From the NCBI GenBank assembly GCA_905480445.1, contig CAJQQJ010000439.1, forward strand, positions 1 through 10,086: a DNA stretch of 10,086 bases, given 5' to 3'. Position 1 is the first letter of the stretch. Each line of letters opens with the position of its first letter. The notes under the pieces are model-generated. The model searched no databases, was not told the origin of the DNA, and was given only the letters and a program-made list of their open reading frames with translations. This stretch comes from an uncultured Alphaproteobacteria bacterium (lineage in GTDB: Bacteria; Pseudomonadota; Alphaproteobacteria; UBA7985; CAJQQZ01). The translations under genes were made by a program, and so were the position numbers. Shown here piece by piece: positions 6,246-10,086 of the stretch.

Positions 6246-7517
6246 TCAGATCCGAATTTCAGTCATTCCGCCCATGTAAGGCAACAAGACGTCAGGGATT
6301 GCGATAGAACCATCTTCTCGCTGATAGTTCTCCATCACAGCAATGAGACAGCGACCCGTCGCTAAGCCAGAACCATTAAGGGCATGCACGAATTGAGTTT
6401 GCTTTTCGCCAGTTGGACGGAAGCGCGCTTTCATGCGACGGGCTTGGAAATCACCACAGTTAGAGCAAGAAGAAATTTCGCGGTAATTGCCCTGCCCCGG
6501 TAACCAAACCTCCAAATCGAAGGTCTTGCGAGCGCCAAAGCCCATGTCACCGCTGCACAGCAGCATAGTGCGGTAGTGCAGACCAAGCCTTTGCAGAATG
6601 GTCTCAGCACATTTAGTCATGCGCTGATGCTCTTCCTCAGACTTATCTGGATGAGTGATAGAGACGAGCTCAACCTTGTGGAACTGGTGCTGGCGGAACA
6701 TGCCACGCGTGTCTTTGCCCGCAGACCCCGCTTCTGAACGGAAACAAGGCGAAAAGGCCGTAAAGCGCAATGGAAGTTTGCTCTCATCGAGAATTTGCTC
6801 GCGCGCCAAGTTGGTTAGCGGTACTTCTGATGTCGGTATTAGCCAATAGCCCTCTTCTGTTCGGAAGAGATCCTCGGCAAATTTAGGCAGTTGGCTCGTG
6901 CCGTAAAGTGCTTCGTCACGCACGAGGTAAGGCGGAACGATCTCGGTGTAGCCAAACTCTTCTGTGTGAGTATTCAGCATAAACTGGACCAGAGCGCGCT
7001 CAAGGCGTGCCAAGGCACCACGCAGCACAACGAAACGCGCACCTGAAAGCTTGCCTGCAATATCAAAGTCCATCATCTCAAGCTGTTCGCCGAGCTCAAA
7101 ATGTTGCTTGGCTTCGAAAGCCAACGTAGGTTTTTCGCCCCATTGACTAACCTCAACGTTATCTTCCTCATCATTGCCGACCGGCACCTCGTCAAAAGGC
7201 AAATTAGGCAAAGAGGAAAGCTTATCTGTTAGCTCAGCTGTTTGCTGACGCTCCTGCTCTTCAAGTTCCCCAATGCGATCCTTGATAGAGGCAACCTCGG
7301 CCATCAAAGCATCAACGTCGCCACCTTCACGCTTGACCTTGCCAATGGACTTGGATGCCGCGTTGCGTCGGTTCTGCAACTCTTGCAATTCCGTTTGGGT
7401 CGACCGCAAGGCTTCATCCTGGGCCATAAGAGTGGCGGACAGAGCTTCCAGGCCGCGTTTTGCTAGGCCTTGGTCAAAAGCTTCGGGTTCCTGACGGATG
7501 AATCGGATATCGTGCAT
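6246..7517 (-). CDS. serS: Seryl-tRNA synthetase
   Basis: SerS is a class II synthetase that charges tRNA-Ser, and also tRNA-Sec where present, with serine. The 423-residue protein starts with the usual globular helix region and a long antiparallel coiled coil (about 27-100, rich in E, Q, K, R) that contacts the tRNA extra arm. The catalytic domain shows motif 1 around 175-196 with EIVPPYLV (192-199), the TSEVPL serine-site segment (229-234), and motif 2 FRSEAGSAGKDTRGMFRQHQF (259-279). After these come EVWLPGQGNYREISSCSNC (336-354) and motif 3 NGSGLATGRCLIAVMENYQ (381-399). All class II signatures look intact. The ATG at 7517 has only a weak GGTG upstream. It is the first gene of the serS-surE-pcm run and probably has its own promoter in the 118-base gap after tatC. 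Confidence 0.97.
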   Translation of the reverse strand: MHDIRFIRQEPEAFDQGLAKRGLEALSATLMAQDEALRSTQTELQELQNRRNAASKSIGKVKREGGDVDALMAEVASIKDRIGELEEQERQQTAELTDKLSSLPNLPFDEVPVGNDEEDNVEVSQWGEKPTLAFEAKQHFELGEQLEMMDFDIAGKLSGARFVVLRGALARLERALVQFMLNTHTEEFGYTEIVPPYLVRDEALYGTSQLPKFAEDLFRTEEGYWLIPTSEVPLTNLAREQILDESKLPLRFTAFSPCFRSEAGSAGKDTRGMFRQHQFHKVELVSITHPDKSEEEHQRMTKCAETILQRLGLHYRTMLLCSGDMGFGARKTFDLEVWLPGQGNYREISSCSNCGDFQARRMKARFRPTGEKQTQFVHALNGSGLATGRCLIAVMENYQREDGSIAIPDVLLPYMGGMTEIRI

Positions 7518-7561
7518 GATTGGGCACCAAATTGAGAGAAGTAAAAGGGAGTCGTGACGGC

Positions 7562-7590
7562 CTTATAAGCCGACAGAGAAAGCAGGTCCA
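7562..7590 (-). promoter_or_regulatory. Predicted promoter for serS-surE-pcm
   Basis: On the minus strand TGGACC (7585-7590, four of six consensus -35 positions) and TATAAG (7562-7567, five of six consensus -10 positions) lie 17 bases apart. Transcription would start near 7555, leaving a leader of about 37 bases before the serS ATG. The spacing and the good -10 are in its favour; the -35 is ordinary. Confidence 0.45.
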
Positions 7591-7605
7591 CGGTTTAGTA
7601 AAGCC

Positions 7606-7626
7606 AAGCTGGGTAAATTCCAGCTT
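7606..7626 (-). terminator. Hairpin between tatC and serS, possible weak terminator
   Basis: AAGCTGG (7606-7612) and CCAGCTT (7620-7626) form a perfect 7-bp stem with a 7-base loop, starting 10 bases after the tatC stop on the minus strand. The sequence after the stem (GGCTTTAC) has only a short U stretch, so any termination would be partial. Its position just upstream of the predicted serS promoter fits a boundary between the tat and serS transcripts. Confidence 0.4.
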
Positions 7627-7635
7627 TCGAAAAGC

Positions 7636-8535
7636 CTAGGACTTTTCAACCATACCGTCGTCGTCCTCTTCATCCTCGTCGGAGGAATCGCTTTCATCTT
7701 CGTCGTCTTCATCCCAATCTTCGTCATCCTCATCATACTCTTCATCGCCGCGCGACTTCTCAATCATCTTAACCAGATAGATTGAGATCTCGTAAAGCGC
7801 GATAATTGGCAATGCGAGCGAGAATTGAGAGATAGGATCAGGCGGCGTAAAGATAGCGGCCACAACAAAGACACCGAGGATTGCATATTTGCGTTTGTTT
7901 GCGAGGCCTTTCGCTGAAACCATGCCAACTCGCGCCATCAAGGTGAGCAGCACTGGCAGCTGAAAACAAGCACCAAAAGCCAACATTAGCCCCATAACAA
8001 GGCTTAGGTATTCACTAACCTTGGCCTCTAGTTGAATAGGCAGGCCGTTAGCCGTGTCGGCTATTTCGTAACCCAGAAGAAACTTCCAGGCGAAAGGCAT
8101 CATGATGTAATAAACCAGCGCCGCGCCCATGGCGAACAGCACTGGCGTCGCTACCAAGAAGGGCGCAAAGGCCGATTTTTCATTTCTGTAAAGGCCAGGT
8201 GCTACAAACTTCCAAATCTGAACCAGCAAAAATGGGCCAGTTATCGCTATTCCAAAGAAGAAACCGATTTTGATTTTAGTGATGAACCATTCAGCCACAC
8301 CGGTAAAAATCATTCGGCGTGTACATTCGCCAGCAGGCTGGCCACCACAAAGGGCCTCATAAAGCGGTGCAGATAACCAGTTATACAACGGCGTAGAGAT
8401 TACAAAGCCCACGATCGTCGCAGCAACCAAAGCCAAGGCACAAAAGAGCAACCGCTTGCGGAGTTCAGCAAGGTGCTCGTGGAGAGACATTTGGCTCTCT
8501 TCTATTGTGTCGTCGGCTGTATCGGTGTCGCTCAC
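7636..8535 (-). CDS. tatC: Twin-arginine translocase subunit TatC with acidic C-terminal tail
   Basis: TatC is the six-helix inner-membrane receptor that binds twin-arginine signal peptides and, with TatB and TatA, exports folded proteins. The 299-residue product shows the cytoplasmic motif HLAELRKRL (21-29, with E24), the PGLYRNEK segment (113-120, with E119) used in signal peptide recognition, and FTPPDPISQ (229-237) before the last helices. Two features are unusual. The first periplasmic loop carries a cysteine pair (C63 and C71 in CGGQPAGEC). The C-terminus has a 30-residue stretch (264-293) with 25 Asp or Glu residues. The start shown is a GTG at 8535, 28 bases after tatB, with a weak purine-rich site. 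An ATG at 8490 (codon 16, just before LHEHL) follows AGAGAG and is a real alternative. It is the last gene of tatABC. Confidence 0.95.
   Translation of the reverse strand: MSDTDTADDTIEESQMSLHEHLAELRKRLLFCALALVAATIVGFVISTPLYNWLSAPLYEALCGGQPAGECTRRMIFTGVAEWFITKIKIGFFFGIAITGPFLLVQIWKFVAPGLYRNEKSAFAPFLVATPVLFAMGAALVYYIMMPFAWKFLLGYEIADTANGLPIQLEAKVSEYLSLVMGLMLAFGACFQLPVLLTLMARVGMVSAKGLANKRKYAILGVFVVAAIFTPPDPISQFSLALPIIALYEISIYLVKMIEKSRGDEEYDEDDEDWDEDDEDESDSSDEDEEDDDGMVEKS
7657..7746 (-). repeat. GAN-triplet low-complexity stretch coding the acidic TatC tail
   Basis: Codons 264-293 of tatC are almost all GAT, GAC, GAA or GAG, interrupted by a few Ser, Trp and Tyr codons. The plus strand therefore reads as a run of TC-rich triplets (tcgtcg, tcatcc, tcttcg and similar). 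The repeat is imperfect and in frame, so length changes of whole codons would keep the gene open. The very last residues (GMVEKS) lie beyond it. Confidence 0.7.
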
Positions 8536-8563
8536 TTGGATTCAGTCTCTTCTCGCGCTTTGG

Positions 8564-9106
8564 CTAGCTTTTTTTAGCTGGCTTCGCTTTTTCGGTTTTG
8601 GCTTTAGCAGCCGATGTTTTTGCAGGCGCTGTTTTGACCGCAGCTTTTTTCGGAGCAGCTTTCTTCGCTGGCGCCTTTTTTGCAGTCCCAGACTTAGTTT
8701 TGGCAGCTGGCTTTTTAGCTTCTGGCTTAGTCTCCGCCTCTGCCTCTTTAACGACATCAGCTTTCACAGGCTCAGAACTTGGCGTGAATGTCGACCTCTT
8801 GTACTCGTTCTCAATCGATTTTATTTCGCCGAGATCCTGTTCCAGCTCACCTTTTGGATCAACCGTTTCACGGATGGTCTTCTCTAAAGAACCAGTGCTG
8901 GCATTTTTCAGGATCTTCTTCGTGTCTTCAAGATCAGCCTCGCGCACCAAGTCATCCATGCCTGACTGGAACTCACTGGCAAGTCCACGGACTTGTTTCA
9001 TCCCGTCACGAACAGTTTTGATAACTTTCGGAATGTCTTTCGGGCCGACGATCAACAAAGTGACCATGCCGACAACCAGCATTTCCTGCCATCCGATGTC
9101 AAACAT
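8564..9106 (-). CDS. tatB: Twin-arginine translocase subunit TatB with lysine/alanine-rich tail
   Basis: TatB forms the substrate receptor complex with TatC at the inner membrane. The 180-residue product begins MFDIGWQEML, with the family glutamate at position 8, has one membrane helix (about 4-20), the hinge GP (21-22), and an amphipathic helix (about 23-50), all typical for TatB. The last 50 residues (131-180) are low complexity: 18 lysines, many alanines and prolines, and a single acidic residue, arranged as KKAP or AKK-like units recalling histone H1-type tails. The ATG at 9106 lies 35 bases after tatA. The stop at 8564 is 28 bases before the tatC start. Basic TatB tails of variable length occur in Alphaproteobacteria, but this one is notable next to the strongly acidic TatC tail. 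Confidence 0.94.
   Translation of the reverse strand: MFDIGWQEMLVVGMVTLLIVGPKDIPKVIKTVRDGMKQVRGLASEFQSGMDDLVREADLEDTKKILKNASTGSLEKTIRETVDPKGELEQDLGEIKSIENEYKRSTFTPSSEPVKADVVKEAEAETKPEAKKPAAKTKSGTAKKAPAKKAAPKKAAVKTAPAKTSAAKAKTEKAKPAKKS
8567..8716 (-). repeat. Low-complexity AAA/GCN codon repeat coding the basic TatB tail
   Basis: Codons 131-180 of tatB consist largely of Lys, Ala and Pro codons in irregular units such as AKKAP, KKAAP and AKAK. At the DNA level the units are degenerate, so this is a protein-level repeat more than an exact tandem repeat. It explains long open frames on the opposite strand here. Confidence 0.65.
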
Positions 9107-9141
9107 GCGAGGCTTTCGATTAGGAGAAGAGTTAAGAAGAC

Positions 9142-9375
9142 TTACTTGTCAGCTGGCTTTTCAGCAGCTTCGCCATCAGTTTCTTCAATGGCTTTTGTAT
9201 CTTCTTCGTTGCTCTCATCTTTCAAACCTTTTTTGAAAGAATTGATGCCTTTGCCCATGTCTTTCATAAGACGAGGAATTTTACCGCCGCCGCCAAACAA
9301 TAGCAGAGCAACGACCAGAACAACAACCCAATGGATCCAGCTAAAAGATCCGATAATTCCCAATACGCTTGTCAC
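9142..9375 (-). CDS. tatA: Twin-arginine translocase subunit TatA
   Basis: TatA oligomerises in the inner membrane to form or weaken the passage used by folded Tat substrates. The 77-residue length is usual. It has a membrane helix at about 11-28 (FSWIHWVVVLVVALLLFG), the hinge with FG (27-28), a glycine run GGGGKIP (28-34), the amphipathic helix RLMKDMGKGINSFKKGL (35-51), and a short acidic tail (53-77). The start is a GTG at 9375. It is well supported because AAAGGAG lies 8 bases upstream, whereas the in-frame TTG four codons later has no site at a useful distance. It is the first gene of tatABC, followed by tatB after 35 bases. I see no clear promoter in the 119-base gap upstream. Confidence 0.95.
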   Translation of the reverse strand: MTSVLGIIGSFSWIHWVVVLVVALLLFGGGGKIPRLMKDMGKGINSFKKGLKDESNEEDTKAIEETDGEAAEKPADK

Positions 9376-9383
9376 GTTAGTAA

Positions 9384-9390
9384 CTCCTTT
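9384..9390 (-). promoter_or_regulatory. Strong Shine-Dalgarno site fixing the GTG start of tatA
   Basis: AAAGGAG on the minus strand ends 8 bases before the GTG at 9375. It is the best ribosome binding site in the window and decides the non-ATG start of tatA. Confidence 0.75.
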
Positions 9391-9494
9391 AAGTCAAATT
9401 TCTGGGCGCTAGAGGCCTGCTTTGAAGGGCCTTTTGCAACAAAGCTTCTAAGCTAGCAAGTATTAGCCATCGAAAGCGGCATTTTTACCGATTC

Positions 9495-10086
9495 CTATGT
9501 GGTACTTCCACGCTCAAATACAAAGGTTAGTTCATTATTAACGCCGAGACCGAATTTTTCACCGATCTCCGGCAGGAAATTGCCCTGCACCCGAGCGTGA
9601 ATATGGATGGGGTGATCTTCGTCCAACAGTGTTAAGTGCATCAGGCTGGATTTCCCCAGCAACCGCGATGTTTCCACCTCTGCCATGGGCATGCCTTCAA
9701 ACAAACTATCACAGGGGCAAAGACGAATGGCCTCCGGCCTGATCAAAACATCGACGGCTGTCTTGTCTGGCAAGTCCGTAGACCGAATTGGCCCGAGCGG
9801 CGTTACTATCTCGCCGCCTTTGGCCTCACCGGGAACCATATTGATTTCACCAAAAAACGAAGCGGCAAATGGGTTCTTAGGACTGAAATAGAGTTCCTGC
9901 GGTGTACCCTGCTGAACAACCATTCCCTTGTCCATCAAAACAATCCTGTCGCCCATGAACATGGCCTCTTCAGGGTCGTGTGTCACCAGAACTGCGGCGG
10001 CCTGTGATTCCTTAATCATATGCAGGGTGTCGTCCCGCATCTCGGCTCTCAGCGAGATATCCAACCCAGAGAAGGGCTCATCAAGT
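9495..10086 (-). CDS. ABC transporter ATP-binding protein, FbpC-like (C-terminal part, cut by right edge)
   Basis: This is the C-terminal 196 residues of an importer ATPase; the Walker A and signature regions lie outside the window. The visible part opens with Walker B and D-loop LDEPFSGLD, where translation is clearly already under way, so the TTG at 10064 is not a start. Next come the H-loop VTHDPEEAM, the DRIVLMDKG strand, VQQGTPQELYFSPKNPFAASFFGEI spread over the end of the ATPase domain, and a TOBE-like regulatory region with VLIRPEAIRL. The FFGEINMVPGEA and RPEAIRL stretches resemble FbpC-type ferric iron or related importers (spermidine/putrescine or thiamine importers are alternatives), so the substrate is uncertain. 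It ends at a TAG, 119 bases upstream of tatA and in the same orientation; a terminator is not obvious. Confidence 0.85.
   Translation of the reverse strand, partial: LDEPFSGLDISLRAEMRDDTLHMIKESQAAAVLVTHDPEEAMFMGDRIVLMDKGMVVQQGTPQELYFSPKNPFAASFFGEINMVPGEAKGGEIVTPLGPIRSTDLPDKTAVDVLIRPEAIRLCPCDSLFEGMPMAEVETSRLLGKSSLMHLTLLDEDHPIHIHARVQGNFLPEIGEKFGLGVNNELTFVFERGSTT

Noticed and set aside
8598..9236. Long open frame on the plus strand opposite tatB and the tatA-tatB junction
   Set aside because: It is a by-product of the Lys/Ala codon bias of the TatB tail. It has no ribosome binding site, no family motif, and the opposite strand carries well-recognised tat genes.
9411..9436. Short inverted repeat AGGCC/GGCCT followed by TTTT upstream of tatA
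   Set aside because: The stem is only 5 bp with a 10-base loop, and the T-run is on the plus strand, away from the direction of the neighbouring genes, so it is not a convincing terminator for the ABC gene.
10062..10064. TTG as the start of the ABC ATPase fragment
   Set aside because: The frame stays open upstream to the window edge and encodes Walker B residues LDEPFSG before it, so the gene continues outside the window.

Overview
The window is a compact stretch of conserved housekeeping genes from a proteobacterial chromosome, most likely an alphaproteobacterium of moderate GC content. The evidence is the gene order tatA-tatB-tatC-serS-surE-pcm-LysM/LytM protein, next to a DUF815 ATPase and yajC-secD-secF. 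From general knowledge that arrangement is typical of Alphaproteobacteria (Rhodospirillales and Rhizobiales-like groups). I cannot name the genus; a marine, Rhodospirillales-like bacterium is a tentative guess. I see no insertion sequence, phage gene, CRISPR array, tRNA or rRNA, and no gap above 300 bases lacks a gene.

Layout from left to right. Bases 1-2444 hold the Sec accessory operon on the minus strand, transcribed yajC, secD, secF; secF runs off the left edge. A near-consensus sigma-70 type promoter lies just upstream of yajC at 2475-2503. On the plus strand, divergent from yajC, is a DUF815-family P-loop ATPase (2565-3452). It ends tail to tail, 17 bases from a two-LysM plus LytM/M23 envelope protein (3470-4660, minus) whose LytM active site looks degenerate. 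A 146-base AT-rich gap with several inverted repeats separates that gene from pcm, surE and serS (4807-7517, minus). These three are packed with only 4-base gaps and probably share a promoter at 7562-7590. Upstream of them lies the twin-arginine translocase operon tatA-tatB-tatC (7636-9375, minus). The right edge holds the C-terminal part of an ABC transporter ATPase (9495-10086, minus), FbpC-like in its layout.

The common theme is the cell envelope. SecD, SecF and YajC assist Sec translocation of unfolded proteins, while TatABC exports folded proteins. The LysM/LytM protein probably binds peptidoglycan and regulates its remodelling at division. Pcm (isoaspartyl repair) and SurE (nucleotide phosphatase) form the familiar surE-pcm stationary-phase pair, here coupled to seryl-tRNA synthetase.

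I found no convincing new multi-gene system. The most noteworthy details are the oppositely charged C-terminal tails of TatB (lysine/alanine-rich) and TatC (aspartate/glutamate-rich), a cysteine pair in the first periplasmic loop of TatC, the degenerate LytM site, and the DUF815 ATPase of unknown function.
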